Positions 42,315 through 51,658 are shown, counted from the first letter of the stretch. The stretch is 64,000 nt of DNA from Sphingobacterium deserti (GCF_000757725.1 NZ_JJMU01000053.1:1-64000), one strand, 5' to 3'. A program made the numbers and translations. Notes: generated from the letters alone by a model not told the origin.

Positions 42315-42767
42315 TTAACGTTCTGTTATTTCCTTGAAAACATTCCAGGCAGTTTTATCGGTTTTGAAGGTCAATTCTTCGACGCGAAGCTTGTCAAAGG
42401 CAACAAAACGGAACACTTCTACCTTATCCAGTTGTTTTTCTTTAGAAAAATCAAATGGATTCACTTTTATGTCGAATTTGATATCGGAGAGGGGGCGCAC
42501 CTGGTAATATACGGATAGTATTTGGCTTTCGTTAAAGCTAGATTTCTCGTAAAAGTCAGTGGTGTAAATGTGTTTTACTATTTCTATATCTAATGCGCAT
42601 TCTTCCATAAATTCTCGCTTCAGCGCATCGATTAAGCCTTCGCCATATTCTAAGCCTCCGCCGGGAAATTTAGTAAATGATACATTTTGTGTCTTTTCGT
42701 CGCTAATTAGCACTTCGTTGTTTTCATTAACTAAAATGCCGTAAACGCGGACGTTAAATAAATACAT
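42315..42767 (-). CDS. Nudix hydrolase
   Basis: A 150-residue pyrophosphohydrolase. The Nudix box reads GGGLEYGEGLIDALKREFMEECALDI, shown here as GLEYGE, seven residues, then REFMEEC: it keeps the REx2EE metal residues but has Ala for the usual Gly after EE-x. VYGILVNENNEVLISDE at the start and the later strands fit the fold. Substrate unknown. It is 72 nt downstream of the unknown gene at 42.8 kb on the same strand. The 255 nt between the 45-aa ORF and this gene show nothing recognisable. Confidence 0.9.
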   Translation of the reverse strand: MYLFNVRVYGILVNENNEVLISDEKTQNVSFTKFPGGGLEYGEGLIDALKREFMEECALDIEIVKHIYTTDFYEKSSFNESQILSVYYQVRPLSDIKFDIKVNPFDFSKEKQLDKVEVFRFVAFDKLRVEELTFKTDKTAWNVFKEITER

Positions 42768-42839
42768 TCTTTATTCTATGTTATGTTTATGCCCGTCAGG
42801 ATCGTTTGAAAGTTTCCCACGGTATATTTTATTACAGCA

Positions 42840-43574
42840 CTACAACGGCTGAAACCCATTCTCAATGGCCATTTCATCCACTCCGAAAAAAGAGTAATGC
42901 TTCGGAAGAAACCATTGCAAGGTATTCATGATATTGTCAAAGTCTTTTTGTGTTGCAAATTGTGCAGGAATCATATTAAATACCAGGTCTTGAGAAACAT
43001 TTTCTTCGTCCGTATAGTTTCGTGCAATCAGCATCACTTTAGGGTTTTTGACCCCTTCATACTGAAGAAACTCGCGAATATTCGCACGTAAGACAGCGGG
43101 GAGAATTTCTTCCGCGGGTTGTCCCACTAAAATTTCTTCATCTTGGCCGATACTTAGGTGTTCTTTAGGGTTTCCGAAGATACTCTTGTCCGTATAAAAC
43201 TCGTTATTCAATTTTAGATTTATTAGATCGCCGTATGAAAATACCCAATCAGGGCGAGAGAGATGCGCGTTGATAGCAACGCCAAATCCCTGTGCTAATA
43301 TGGCATCCAGTTGATGCTCTAGCACGATCGCTTTAAAGTTTTCACCTGTAGAAACTGTTTCCAATTGAAAATAAGGGAAATTATCATTGCTCATCACAAC
43401 CTCCGGATTTCCTAATTTTAGGTTAGCACCAGAAATATTGCGCAGAAAATCGGCTCGCCATTGCGCATTGCGCTCTGCAAATGGCGTAGTCATCAAGTTA
43501 TTGATAATTATTGTCTTTTCCAGATCACCGAATAAGCTTTTAACTTCTGTTTCGCTTTTTTCAATTTTACTCAT
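42840..43574 (-). CDS. Conserved-looking hypothetical protein, 244 aa
   Basis: A soluble 244-residue protein without signal peptide, membrane helix or recognisable motif. Strand-rich stretches such as PYFQLETVSTGENFKAIVLEH alternate with acidic helices, and several segments (GDLINLKLNNEFYTDKSIFG, FQYEG) look like a compact globular domain. I cannot name a family. A near-consensus promoter TTTG-N17-TACTTTTA lies upstream on the same strand. It precedes the Nudix gene. Confidence 0.75.
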   Translation of the reverse strand: MSKIEKSETEVKSLFGDLEKTIIINNLMTTPFAERNAQWRADFLRNISGANLKLGNPEVVMSNDNFPYFQLETVSTGENFKAIVLEHQLDAILAQGFGVAINAHLSRPDWVFSYGDLINLKLNNEFYTDKSIFGNPKEHLSIGQDEEILVGQPAEEILPAVLRANIREFLQYEGVKNPKVMLIARNYTDEENVSQDLVFNMIPAQFATQKDFDNIMNTLQWFLPKHYSFFGVDEMAIENGFQPL

Positions 43575-43793
43575 TCCTCTATATACTTTAAAAAGAGCCT
43601 AAAAGTAGTGATTATTGCTGTAAACAAAAATTTCCATATCGATTTTTAAACTGCTGGCGATCCTCCCAAGTGATCAAAATGCTGATAAAGCCTTTATAGC
43701 TTGCCGCTTAAAGATTAACATCGGATTGTAGGTTACTGTAAGAAATTAACCTCACATACGCTTATCAACGCTCTCTGTATCCTCTGCGCAGAA

Positions 43794-43825
43794 TTGGGAA
43801 TAACAGGTATATTTTACTACTTTTG
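43794..43825 (+). promoter_or_regulatory. Promoter of the E1 dehydrogenase gene
   Basis: TTGG (43794-43797), 20 nt, TACTTTTG (43818-43825); ATG follows 21 nt after the box. The roughly 170 nt before it hold no gene. Confidence 0.6.
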
Positions 43826-43845
43826 CTAAAACCCTAGGTTTAAAT

Positions 43846-46263
43846 ATGTCAAATATTACTACGAACATAAATCGCGATTTCGAAACATCGAAGATTAGTT
43901 TCAATGATTTTCGAGAAATCATCCTGAACGACTATCGCCTGGCTGTCGAGAGTAGAGTAGTGAGCCTGCTAGGACGTAAAGAAGTATTAACGGGCAAAGC
44001 TAAATTTGGAATATTTGGCGATGGGAAGGAGATTGCACAGATTGCGCTAGCGAAGGTGTTTGAGGAGGGTGATTGGCGATCCGGTTATTATCGTGATCAA
44101 ACTTTTGCTTTTGCATCAGGCATCTCGAATATTTATCACTTTTTCTCGCAGCTTTATGCGAATCCAGATTTGAATGCCGATATCTCGTCTGGCGGTAGAC
44201 AGATGAACTGCCATTTTTCCACACAGCTATTGGACGATACAGGAAGTTGGCTCGATCAAACCCAGCAAAAAAACTCTGCCTCAGATATATCCACTACGGG
44301 TGGCCAAATGCCGAGGGTGATGGGTTTGGGATTGGCTTCCAAATTGTATCGCGAAAATAGAAACCTTGATTACCTGCGCTATTTTTCTAGACAAGGAAAT
44401 GAAGTTGTTTTTTGTACTATCGGAAATGCTTCTACATCGGAAGGTGTTTTTTGGGAGACAGTGAATGCAGCTGCTGTCAAACAGATACCTGTAGTTATAT
44501 CTATTTGGGATGATGGGTATGGAATTTCCGTTCCCAACGAATTGCAGACGGCGAAAGCCGACATATCAGAGGCCTTACGCGGATTCCAACGCCAAGGAGA
44601 TGGAAACGGTATAGAGATTTTTAAAGTTCGCGGATGGGATTACCCTGCGCTTTGCGAGGTTTATGAACAAGCGGCAAAGATAGCAAGGGAGGAGCATATA
44701 CCCTGTGTCGTGCATGTGACGGAGATCACACAGCCGCAGGGACATTCGACTTCGGGTTCTCATGAACGGTATAAGTCTGCCGATCGTTTAGCTTGGGAAG
44801 GTGACTTCGATTGTAATCTCAAAATGCGTGATTGGTTATTGAAATCAGGCATCGCGAAGGAGGAAGAGCTCCTACAAATAGAAAAAGAGTCCAAAGACCT
44901 TGTGCGCAATGAGCAACGTCGCGCCTGGGCAGATTACCATAAAACTATTCAGCAGGATCTAGATGAAGCCATTAAGCTGCTCGCTAGCATTAAAGATGAA
45001 TCCGTAGAGCTGCCTTTGCGCACGTTAAAATCGCTTGCCGAGCCGTCGTTGAAGGAGGTATACAGCAATGTACGGCGTGCCATTCGCGAACTTCGGTACG
45101 TGCAATCTGCGGAAAAGCAACACCTCATTTCTTGGTTTAGCAAACAACAAAGCAAAAATTCAGATAGATATAACGATAAGCTTTTTACTGATACTACAGA
45201 CTCCCCGTTAAAGGCAGAAGTTGTCGATGCCCTATATGCGGCTGACGCAGCCATGGTTGACGGCCGAGAGGTTTTAAACGCCTGTTTTGATACTAATTTC
45301 CAACGGGATGAGCGCATCTTAGCCTTTGGTGAGGACGTCGGAAAAATTGGTGATGTGAATCAGGGGTTTGCGGGCTTACAGGAAAAATATGGTCATTTGC
45401 GCGTCTTCGATACCGGCATTCGAGAGTCTGCAATTATCGGCAAGGGGATGGGCTTGGCATTGCGAGGTTTGCGTCCCATCGCGGAGATCCAATACCTTGA
45501 CTATTTAATATACGCGATGCCCGTTTTGAGTGATGATTTGGCGAGTCTAAGTTACCGAACAAAAGGCACGCAAAAATCGCCCGTCATTATTCGTACGCGC
45601 GGCCACCGCTTAGAGGGCATCTGGCACTCTGGATCGCCGATGACTGTATTATTGGGCGGTTTACGTGGCCTACATATTTGTGTGCCCCGCAATATGACGC
45701 AGGCTGCGGGCATGTACAATACTTTATTGCGTGCGGACGAACCAGCCGTAGTTGTAGAATGTCTAAACGGGTATCGCTTAAAAGAGAAGATGCCTTTGAA
45801 TGTGGGCGATTTTACAGTACCCATTGGTGTAGCCGAATTGATCAAAGCAGGAAAAGATATCACCGTGGTATCCTACGGCGCGACCTTACGCGTGGTGCAG
45901 GAAGCTGCCATCGAACTGGAAAAGATGGGGATCTCTATCGAGATTATTGATGCACAATGTTTGCAACCCTTTGATCGGACGCAAATTTGCGGCACCTCCT
46001 TAGCCAAAACGAATAAACTAATGGTCGTCGATGAAGACATGCCCGGCGGTGCAAGTGCTTTTATATTACAAGAAATCATTGAAAAGCAACAGGGATATTT
46101 CGTTTTAGATGGCCAGCCGCGTACGCTATCAGCTAAAGCACATAGGCCACCTTATGGTTCTGACGGTGACTATTTTACTAAGCCTTCGGCAGATGATGTA
46201 ATAGAGCTCGCATATGAAATGATGAACGAATACAACAATGAGAAATATCCTAAACTATTTTAG
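43846..46263 (+). CDS. 2-oxoacid dehydrogenase E1, fused alpha and beta subunits
   Basis: The thiamine-diphosphate component of a branched-chain or related 2-oxoacid dehydrogenase complex; it decarboxylates the oxoacid and acylates E2. At 805 residues it joins an E1-alpha part (about 1-430) and an E1-beta part (about 470-805). In alpha, the usual GDG-x-NN cofactor motif reads G193-N194-A with D222-D223 in place of the Asn pair, and the phosphorylation-loop-like GHSTSGSHERYK segment follows. In beta, ILAFGEDVGKIGDVNQG and FDTGIRESAIIGKGMG are clear. No E2 or E3 gene is adjacent. Confidence 0.92.
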   Translation: MSNITTNINRDFETSKISFNDFREIILNDYRLAVESRVVSLLGRKEVLTGKAKFGIFGDGKEIAQIALAKVFEEGDWRSGYYRDQTFAFASGISNIYHFFSQLYANPDLNADISSGGRQMNCHFSTQLLDDTGSWLDQTQQKNSASDISTTGGQMPRVMGLGLASKLYRENRNLDYLRYFSRQGNEVVFCTIGNASTSEGVFWETVNAAAVKQIPVVISIWDDGYGISVPNELQTAKADISEALRGFQRQGDGNGIEIFKVRGWDYPALCEVYEQAAKIAREEHIPCVVHVTEITQPQGHSTSGSHERYKSADRLAWEGDFDCNLKMRDWLLKSGIAKEEELLQIEKESKDLVRNEQRRAWADYHKTIQQDLDEAIKLLASIKDESVELPLRTLKSLAEPSLKEVYSNVRRAIRELRYVQSAEKQHLISWFSKQQSKNSDRYNDKLFTDTTDSPLKAEVVDALYAADAAMVDGREVLNACFDTNFQRDERILAFGEDVGKIGDVNQGFAGLQEKYGHLRVFDTGIRESAIIGKGMGLALRGLRPIAEIQYLDYLIYAMPVLSDDLASLSYRTKGTQKSPVIIRTRGHRLEGIWHSGSPMTVLLGGLRGLHICVPRNMTQAAGMYNTLLRADEPAVVVECLNGYRLKEKMPLNVGDFTVPIGVAELIKAGKDITVVSYGATLRVVQEAAIELEKMGISIEIIDAQCLQPFDRTQICGTSLAKTNKLMVVDEDMPGGASAFILQEIIEKQQGYFVLDGQPRTLSAKAHRPPYGSDGDYFTKPSADDVIELAYEMMNEYNNEKYPKLF

Positions 46264-46284
46264 TAGCGGATATTTCTCGTTGTA
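46231..46284. terminator. Long hairpin across the E1 stop codon
   Basis: GAGAAATATCC (46240-46250) pairs with GGATATTTCTC (46268-46278), extended by TACAAC (46231-46236) / GTTGTA (46279-46284) across a 3-nt bulge. The stop codon at 46261-46263 is in the loop. It lies between convergent genes and could act on both; the T-run is weak. Confidence 0.55.
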
Positions 46285-46287
46285 TTG

Positions 46288-47142
46288 TTAGATCGTAAAC
46301 AAAGAAGCTGCTCCTATAATAGCGGCTTTTTCCGCATACTGGCCTGTATAAATCTCGAATTCTTGGGTTATTTTCAGGTTATAACTACAGATAAGCTCCC
46401 AAGCGTTCGCTATGTTACCACCGATAACGAATGTTTTGCTCTCGTGTTTTGTAGAGAAATAGTGAAGGAAATCGTAAAGCGCTGCAGCATACTCCTTCAT
46501 TAAGTTTTCAAAGGGGACCGTTCCTTGATGTTTCGTTATAATCGCCTTAAAGCCATCTTCCTCTTGTCCGCTTAATTCTGCAAATCTTTTGGTGAGCCAA
46601 CGAGTGACCAAAAACTCTTCAAATATGCTATCCTTGTAAGGGGCATTCCATAAATCGGCGTCAAACGCCTTTTCGTTATTATTCCATACGGCAGAGCCCA
46701 ATCCTGTACCCAATGTGATACCCAAGATCCGCTCTTTATGCTGCAAGTTGCCTGCGAAAATTTCCCCTTGTAGGAATGCTGCAGCATCGTTGATAAAGCG
46801 AATTTCCTGCGGCATATTCAAGCTATCCAAAATTCCGTTGGATACATTCACCTTGTATAGCGCATCGTACTTGTCTTGGTTTTTCATTAGGGAAATACCG
46901 TTTTCGTAATCGAAAGGGCCGGGCATTGCGATTCCAAGTTGTGAAATCGATGCGCTACAGCCTTTTATCGCAGCCGTTATGGATGAACTCCAAGAATGAA
47001 AAATCGATTTAGCATCTGATCTTGAATTTACATGGCATCTGGAAATTGTATCTTCCAGAATTTGCCATGTATTTATATCAACGACAGCTGACGTGATATG
47101 GGTACCGCCTATATCTGAGGCAACCACGAAATTACTGTTCAT
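46288..47142 (-). CDS. ROK-family sugar kinase
   Basis: A 284-residue ATP-dependent kinase of the ROK fold, normally phosphorylating glucose, N-acetylmannosamine or similar sugars. The phosphate motif [13 protein letters not shown] starts at residue 10, [10 protein letters not shown] is near 74, [10 protein letters not shown] near 117 (catalytic Asp), and the adenosine motif [11 protein letters not shown] near 145. The CxCGxxGC zinc motif of many ROK proteins is absent. Its ATG lies inside the 3' end of aroC (11-nt overlap), so it is translationally coupled to chorismate synthase. Confidence 0.88.
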   Translation of the reverse strand: MNSNFVVASDIGGTHITSAVVDINTWQILEDTISRCHVNSRSDAKSIFHSWSSSITAAIKGCSASISQLGIAMPGPFDYENGISLMKNQDKYDALYKVNVSNGILDSLNMPQEIRFINDAAAFLQGEIFAGNLQHKERILGITLGTGLGSAVWNNNEKAFDADLWNAPYKDSIFEEFLVTRWLTKRFAELSGQEEDGFKAIITKHQGTVPFENLMKEYAAALYDFLHYFSTKHESKTFVIGGNIANAWELICSYNLKITQEFEIYTGQYAEKAAIIGAASLFTI

Positions 47143-48226
47143 TTTTATATGCTTTAAATCTTAAAAAATGATCTGCCAAAACCAATGCTGTCATTGCTTC
47201 CACAATAATGACGGCGCGCGGCACCACGCAGGGGTCATGCCTGCCTTTGCCGGATACCGTGGTACTATTGCCCGAGGTATCGATGCTGTCTTGATCACGC
47301 ATGATCGTCGCTACAGGCTTGAATGCTGTGCGGAAACTGATGTCCATTCCGTTAGAAATGCCACCCTGAATGCCGCCGGAGAAGTTTGTTCGCGTGCGAA
47401 TCTTATTCTCTTCCTGCACAAAAATATCGTTGTGTTCAGATCCATACATTGCTGAACCTTCGAAGCCAGAACCATATTCGAAACCATGAACAGCGTTGAT
47501 GCTAAGCATTGCTTTTCCTAGGTCAGCATGTAATTTGTCGAAAACTGGTTCGCCCAGTCCTACAGGTACATTGCGTACCACGGTCGCGATCTTTCCACCA
47601 ATGGTGTCGCCTGCTTTTCGCACACCATCAATCAGTTCGATCATTTCATTTGCTGTGGCCGGGTCAGCACAGCGTACGATATTAGCTTCGCGGGTCGCTA
47701 GCAGGTTTGCTAAATCTGTTGTATCAAGATTGGGTGATTCGAGTTGCCCCACGGCGCAGACATGCGCGAAGATCTCTATACCCATCTGTTTCAGAAATAG
47801 TTTTGCGACAGCTCCCGCAGCTACCCGTGCTGCTGTTTCACGGGCGGACGAGCGGCCGCCGCCACGGTAGTCGCGAATGCCATATTTCTGTTGGTATGTA
47901 TAGTCTGCGTGTGACGGTCTAAAGGTTTCCGCGATGTGGGAATAATCTTTTGATCGTTGGTCCTCGTTGGGAATTATGATGGCGATAGGTGTGCCGGTAG
48001 ATTTCCCCTCAAACACGCCGGATAGGATCTGTGCCACATCGCTTTCTTTACGTTGCGTGGTAATTTTTGACTGTCCGGGTTTACGTTTGTCTAATTCAGA
48101 TTGGATAAATTGTTCATCAATTTCAATATTAGGTGGGCATCCGTCTATAATAACTCCGATAGCTTTACCATGTGATTCGCCAAAAGTGGTTATTTTAAAC
48201 AGATAGCCGAATGAGTTTCCAGCCAT
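47132..48226 (-). CDS. aroC: Chorismate synthase
   Basis: It makes chorismate from EPSP using reduced FMN, closing the shikimate pathway. The 364-residue protein has the start [20 protein letters not shown], with the catalytic His in [42 protein letters not shown] (key FMN/EPSP residues) and [22 protein letters not shown] at the C-terminus (parts shown). It lies 70 nt after aroA, separated by a hairpin, and overlaps the ROK gene. Confidence 0.96.
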   Translation of the reverse strand: MAGNSFGYLFKITTFGESHGKAIGVIIDGCPPNIEIDEQFIQSELDKRKPGQSKITTQRKESDVAQILSGVFEGKSTGTPIAIIIPNEDQRSKDYSHIAETFRPSHADYTYQQKYGIRDYRGGGRSSARETAARVAAGAVAKLFLKQMGIEIFAHVCAVGQLESPNLDTTDLANLLATREANIVRCADPATANEMIELIDGVRKAGDTIGGKIATVVRNVPVGLGEPVFDKLHADLGKAMLSINAVHGFEYGSGFEGSAMYGSEHNDIFVQEENKIRTRTNFSGGIQGGISNGMDISFRTAFKPVATIMRDQDSIDTSGNSTTVSGKGRHDPCVVPRAVIIVEAMTALVLADHFLRFKAYKNEQ

Positions 48227-48252
48227 AATTCTTTAATATTTGGTAAATATAA

Positions 48253-48290
48253 TAAATCAGCAATAAGTAGAAACGATTATTGCTGATTTA
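48253..48290. repeat. Inverted repeat between aroA and aroC
   Basis: TAAATCAGCAATAA (48253-48266) and TTATTGCTGATTTA (48277-48290): a perfect 14-bp stem with a 10-nt loop. On the operon strand it is followed by TTATATTT. It could be a partial terminator or an RNA-processing site that sets aroC-ROK levels. Confidence 0.6.
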
Positions 48291-48296
48291 ATAATA

Positions 48297-49550
48297 TTAT
48301 TCGGTAATTTTAAAACCGTGGTTTTGGAGATGTTTCCAAAATTCGGGATACGATTTTTCGACAACTAGTGGCTCATTGATCGCAATTTCATCGAAAACCA
48401 TAGCAAGTGGAGCGAACGCCATTGCCATACGGTGATCTTCATAGGTGTCAAACGTCACAGACTTATTGAGCTGTACGCCTTCGGTTTTTACATGGTAAGT
48501 TTCGTGGTCTGCAACCAAGGTGGCGCCAAATTTTTCAATTTCTGCTTTTAAGGCTGCCAGTCGATCCGTTTCCTTAATTTTCAAGGTTTCGACACCGGTT
48601 ATCGAGATATCTCTTTTTAACGCTGCCGCCAGAGCGACGATGGTTTGCGCCAAATCAGGACATTCCTTAAAATCAAACAGACCTTTATCCGTTCCTTCTG
48701 CTACTTTGGCGATGTGTAAGCCGTCTTCTTGAAACGAACTGGCTACGCCAAAATGAGACATGATATCAACGATTGCGATGTCGCCCTGCAAACTATGAGC
48801 TTTTAATCCCGGTAACACAATACTGCCGTTTTCTGATAGCGCGATGATAGCATACCAGTATGATGCAGCGCTCCAATCTGGCTCCACATAAATCGTTGCT
48901 GTTTGAAAGGCTTGCGGTTGGACAGTAATCGTGTTGTCCGTCCACTGATGGTTGATTCCCGCTTCCTGAAGCATATTTAGCGTCATGGTCACGTACGGAC
49001 GAGACGTCAACTCTCCATCAATTTCCAGCGTTAACCCATTTTTTAAGGATGCCGCGATAAGCAGGAGTGAGGATATATATTGGCTGCTCACATCGCCTTT
49101 GATACGAACACGATTATCCGTGAACGATTTTCCACCTACAATGCGCAATGGAGGATAGCTCTCCTTATTTTCATAGGCTATATTCGCGCCTAAGGTGTGT
49201 AAAGCGTCTACCAAAATTCCTATGGGCCGCTGCTGCATTCTTTCTGTCCCTGTCAGGATAAAGTCTCCTTCGGTAAGATTGAGATATGAGGTAAGAAAAC
49301 GCATTGCTGTACCGGCAGGACCAATATCTATAGTCGTTTGAGCCGAGGCATGTGCTTCCTTTGCCTGCTCAAGCGCTTTCGCCATAATGATTGTATCTGC
49401 TGCTACGGAAAGATTTTCCACGCGTACGGATCCTTTGCTGAGTGCTTGTATTATAAGAGCACGGTTGCTCTCTGACTTGGAGCCAGTGAGTTCAACCGCG
49501 CCTTGAATTTTCCTATTGGAGTGGGAGAGTTTAATAGATGATAAACTCAT
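48297..49550 (-). CDS. aroA: 3-phosphoshikimate 1-carboxyvinyltransferase (EPSP synthase)
   Basis: It joins phosphoenolpyruvate to shikimate-3-phosphate. The 417-residue length is normal. LTGSKSESNRALIIQALS at residues about 22-39 matches the substrate segment, GPAGTAMRFLTSYL near 77 the PEP loop, and ECPDLAQTIVALAAALK, ETLKIKETDRLAALKAEIEKFG and YEDHRMAMAFAPL the C-terminal half. Gly at the GTAMR loop is unaltered, so it looks like a standard class enzyme. Its start overlaps the upstream stop by 1 nt (TAATG). Confidence 0.95.
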   Translation of the reverse strand: MSLSSIKLSHSNRKIQGAVELTGSKSESNRALIIQALSKGSVRVENLSVAADTIIMAKALEQAKEAHASAQTTIDIGPAGTAMRFLTSYLNLTEGDFILTGTERMQQRPIGILVDALHTLGANIAYENKESYPPLRIVGGKSFTDNRVRIKGDVSSQYISSLLLIAASLKNGLTLEIDGELTSRPYVTMTLNMLQEAGINHQWTDNTITVQPQAFQTATIYVEPDWSAASYWYAIIALSENGSIVLPGLKAHSLQGDIAIVDIMSHFGVASSFQEDGLHIAKVAEGTDKGLFDFKECPDLAQTIVALAAALKRDISITGVETLKIKETDRLAALKAEIEKFGATLVADHETYHVKTEGVQLNKSVTFDTYEDHRMAMAFAPLAMVFDEIAINEPLVVEKSYPEFWKHLQNHGFKITE

Positions 49551-50656
49551 TAGGCCTCCGCTACAGGTTTCGTATTCATCACTTCATTTTGTTTACGAAT
49601 GGATTCGTTGTGAAGTAGTTCTAAATATTTTGTTGCAAAGTCTTCGCTTAAAGAAAGTGCTTTTGCTAACTGCACACGTTTTTCTACAATTTCGTCCCAA
49701 CGATTTACTTGTAGAATCGTGACATTATTATCACGTTTGTACTGTCCAATCTTTTCAGCGATCTTCATACGGTCTCCAATTTGCTGCAGAATAGCGTCGT
49801 CAAGTTTGTCGATTTGTTTGCGCAACTCGGCTAGCTTGTCTTCAAAGGCAGGGTTGTTAGATTCCGCATGACGTACAGATAGGTTATCTAACAATTCGGC
49901 CAAAGCCGCCGGCGTCACTTGTTGTTTTGCATCGGTCCAGGCCACAGAAGGATCGATATGAGATTCAATGATTAACCCTTGAAGGTCCATGTCCATTGCT
50001 TTCTGCGCGATGTACGGGATTAATTCACGGTTTCCACAGATGTGGCTAGGATCATTGATAATAGGCAGTTCTGGACATGCTGATTTTAGCTGAATTGCTA
50101 AGTCCCACATCGGCTCGTTACGAAAAGCTGTTTTCTCGAATGAAGAGAATCCGCGGTGAATAGCTCCTAGTTTTTTGATTCCTGCGCGGTTTACACGCTC
50201 AAGCGCTCCGATCCAAAGTGACAAGTCAGGGTTGACAGGGTTTTTGATGAAAACAGGAATGTCTACACCTACTAAGGCATCCGCTATTTCTTGTACAGTG
50301 AAGGGGTTTGCTGTTGAGCGCGCGCCAATCCATAGCACATCAACACCAGCTGCAAGCGCTTCTTCAACGTGTTTTGCTGTCGCGACTTCTGTTGCTGTCA
50401 ATAAACCTGTTTCTGCCTTTGCACGTTTTAACCACTCAAGCCCCACACTGCCGATACCTTCAAACTCTCCCGGGCGTGTGCGCGGTTTCCAAATTCCCGC
50501 GCGAAGCACATTCACTTTACCAGTGTTGGCTAGTAAATGAGCTGTTGACACTAATTGGTCTTCTGTCTCTGCGCTACATGGGCCAGCGATTACTAAAGGC
50601 TGATCGCCTGTGTCTAACCATGATTTTAAAGGTAGAATGTCTAATGTATGTTTCAT
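49550..50656 (-). CDS. Bifunctional DAHP synthase/chorismate mutase
   Basis: It carries the first step of the shikimate pathway and the first step from chorismate toward Phe and Tyr in one chain. The 368-residue protein has an N-terminal KDO8P-synthase-like (type I-beta) DAHP synthase (about 1-265): VIAGPCSAET, LRAGIWKPRTRPGEFEGIG, KNPVNPDLSLWIGALERVN, INDPSHICGNRELIP. The C-terminal AroQ chorismate mutase (about 275-360) has LRKQIDKLDDAILQQIGDRMKIAEKIGQYKR. This fusion is common in Bacteroidota and allows feedback through the mutase. It lies 22 nt after pheA. Confidence 0.95.
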   Translation of the reverse strand: MKHTLDILPLKSWLDTGDQPLVIAGPCSAETEDQLVSTAHLLANTGKVNVLRAGIWKPRTRPGEFEGIGSVGLEWLKRAKAETGLLTATEVATAKHVEEALAAGVDVLWIGARSTANPFTVQEIADALVGVDIPVFIKNPVNPDLSLWIGALERVNRAGIKKLGAIHRGFSSFEKTAFRNEPMWDLAIQLKSACPELPIINDPSHICGNRELIPYIAQKAMDMDLQGLIIESHIDPSVAWTDAKQQVTPAALAELLDNLSVRHAESNNPAFEDKLAELRKQIDKLDDAILQQIGDRMKIAEKIGQYKRDNNVTILQVNRWDEIVEKRVQLAKALSLSEDFATKYLELLHNESIRKQNEVMNTKPVAEA

Positions 50657-50678
50657 TTTTTTGCTTTTTTATACGTTG

Positions 50679-51503
50679 CTATACTTTTTCATTTTTTATA
50701 TACTCACCCATAATATTGAAGTTTACGGTGTGTTTGAGGACTTTGCGAATGGCGGCATCGTAGTCGCTTTGTTTTTTCCATTCCACGTCTACATAAAAGT
50801 CGTATTCGTTTCTTTTGCCGACCACCGGCATAGATTGTATCTTGCTCAAGTTGACGTTTTGTTCTGCAAAACATTGTAGAACATTGGCTAGTGAACCCAC
50901 TGCGTTCCCTGTCTGGAAAGATAGTGAAGCTTTGTTTGCATTTTTCTGCTCAACGACTTCATTAGCGAGGATCAAAAATCTTGTTGCATTTTTCTTGTTT
51001 GTTTCTATCCGTTTTTCTAAAATCTCCAAACCATATAATTTGGCGGCCATGGTACTGGCAATTGCTGCCGTGTTTTTCAACTGATTATCGGCAATGTTTT
51101 TAGCGCAGGCCGCTGTATCCATGCCTTCCTTAATCGTCCAATCCGCGAAGTCGCTTAAAAACTCATCACATTGACGGATGGCGATCGGGTGCGACTCCAC
51201 AAATTTTATATCTGTTAGTTTTACGCCAGGCAACACCAGCAAGTTCTGTTGAATGTTGAGGTGCACCTCGCCGATAATATGAAAGCGATAGTCTCGAAGC
51301 AGGTTATAATTAGGTAAAATGCTTCCAGCTATTGAGTTCTCAATGGCCATCACGACGTAATCTGCTTTACCTTGCTTTAGCATCTCGCATGTCTTTTTAA
51401 AAGACTCGCATTCGATGGTTTCTATTTCTTCACCGAAGTATTTATATGCCGCTTCTTCATGGAAAGAGGCTTTGACACCTTGTATCGCTATTTTTGTCTT
51501 CAT
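50679..51503 (-). CDS. pheA: Prephenate dehydratase
   Basis: It converts prephenate to phenylpyruvate, committing flux to phenylalanine. The 274-residue protein has the catalytic domain (about 1-180) with IQGVKASFHEEAAYKYFG, VVMAIENSIAGSILPNY and KNATRFLILA. A C-terminal ACT domain (about 195-270, SLSFQTGNAVGSLANVLQCFAEQNVNLSKIQSMP, in part) senses Phe for feedback. It has no chorismate mutase part; that lies in the next gene. It is the first gene of the operon and sits behind the Phe/Tyr leader described separately. Confidence 0.95.
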   Translation of the reverse strand: MKTKIAIQGVKASFHEEAAYKYFGEEIETIECESFKKTCEMLKQGKADYVVMAIENSIAGSILPNYNLLRDYRFHIIGEVHLNIQQNLLVLPGVKLTDIKFVESHPIAIRQCDEFLSDFADWTIKEGMDTAACAKNIADNQLKNTAAIASTMAAKLYGLEILEKRIETNKKNATRFLILANEVVEQKNANKASLSFQTGNAVGSLANVLQCFAEQNVNLSKIQSMPVVGKRNEYDFYVDVEWKKQSDYDAAIRKVLKHTVNFNIMGEYIKNEKV

Positions 51504-51518
51504 CTAATTTTGTAGCAT

Positions 51519-51553
51519 AAAAAAAGTCCCGGAGAGCAATCCGGGACTTTTTT
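51519..51553 (-). terminator. Attenuator terminator of the pheA operon
   Basis: A perfect stem AAAAAAGTCCCGG / CCGGGACTTTTTT (51541-51553 and 51520-51532, read on the minus strand) with an 8-nt loop, followed on the minus strand by the U-run. It lies between the leader peptide and pheA, so it stops the operon before its first gene unless an antiterminator forms. Confidence 0.88.
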
Positions 51554-51586
51554 GTTTATTTCACAACAACATACAAATCCCGGCTC
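51534..51586 (-). promoter_or_regulatory. Antiterminator of the pheA attenuator
   Basis: Immediately after the leader stop codon the minus strand reads GAGCCGGGA (51586-51578). CCGGGA (51583-51578) can pair with TCCCGG (51546-51541), the 5' arm of the terminator, and GAGC can pair with GCTC (51537-51534). The two structures are mutually exclusive. A ribosome reaching the stop would cover GAGCCGGGA and allow termination; one stalled on Tyr/Phe codons would leave it free. Pairing was found by eye, not by folding software. Confidence 0.75.
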
Positions 51587-51640
51587 TTATCTATTAAAAT
51601 AAAAGTATCCAAAATAAAAGTATGCAGTGCGTGTGTTCAT
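51587..51640 (-). CDS. Phe/Tyr leader peptide of the aromatic operon
   Basis: A 17-codon ORF, MNTRTAYFYFGYFYFNR, containing four Tyr and four Phe codons in two YFYF runs. It sits between a good promoter (51690-51659) and the attenuator terminator upstream of pheA, and its stop codon directly abuts the antiterminator strand. It should report charging of tRNA-Phe and tRNA-Tyr, as pheL does for E. coli pheA. The predicted 5' UTR is only about 14 nt and shows no Shine-Dalgarno sequence. Confidence 0.85.
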   Translation of the reverse strand: MNTRTAYFYFGYFYFNR

Positions 51641-51658
51641 GTCTCAAATATTACATTC

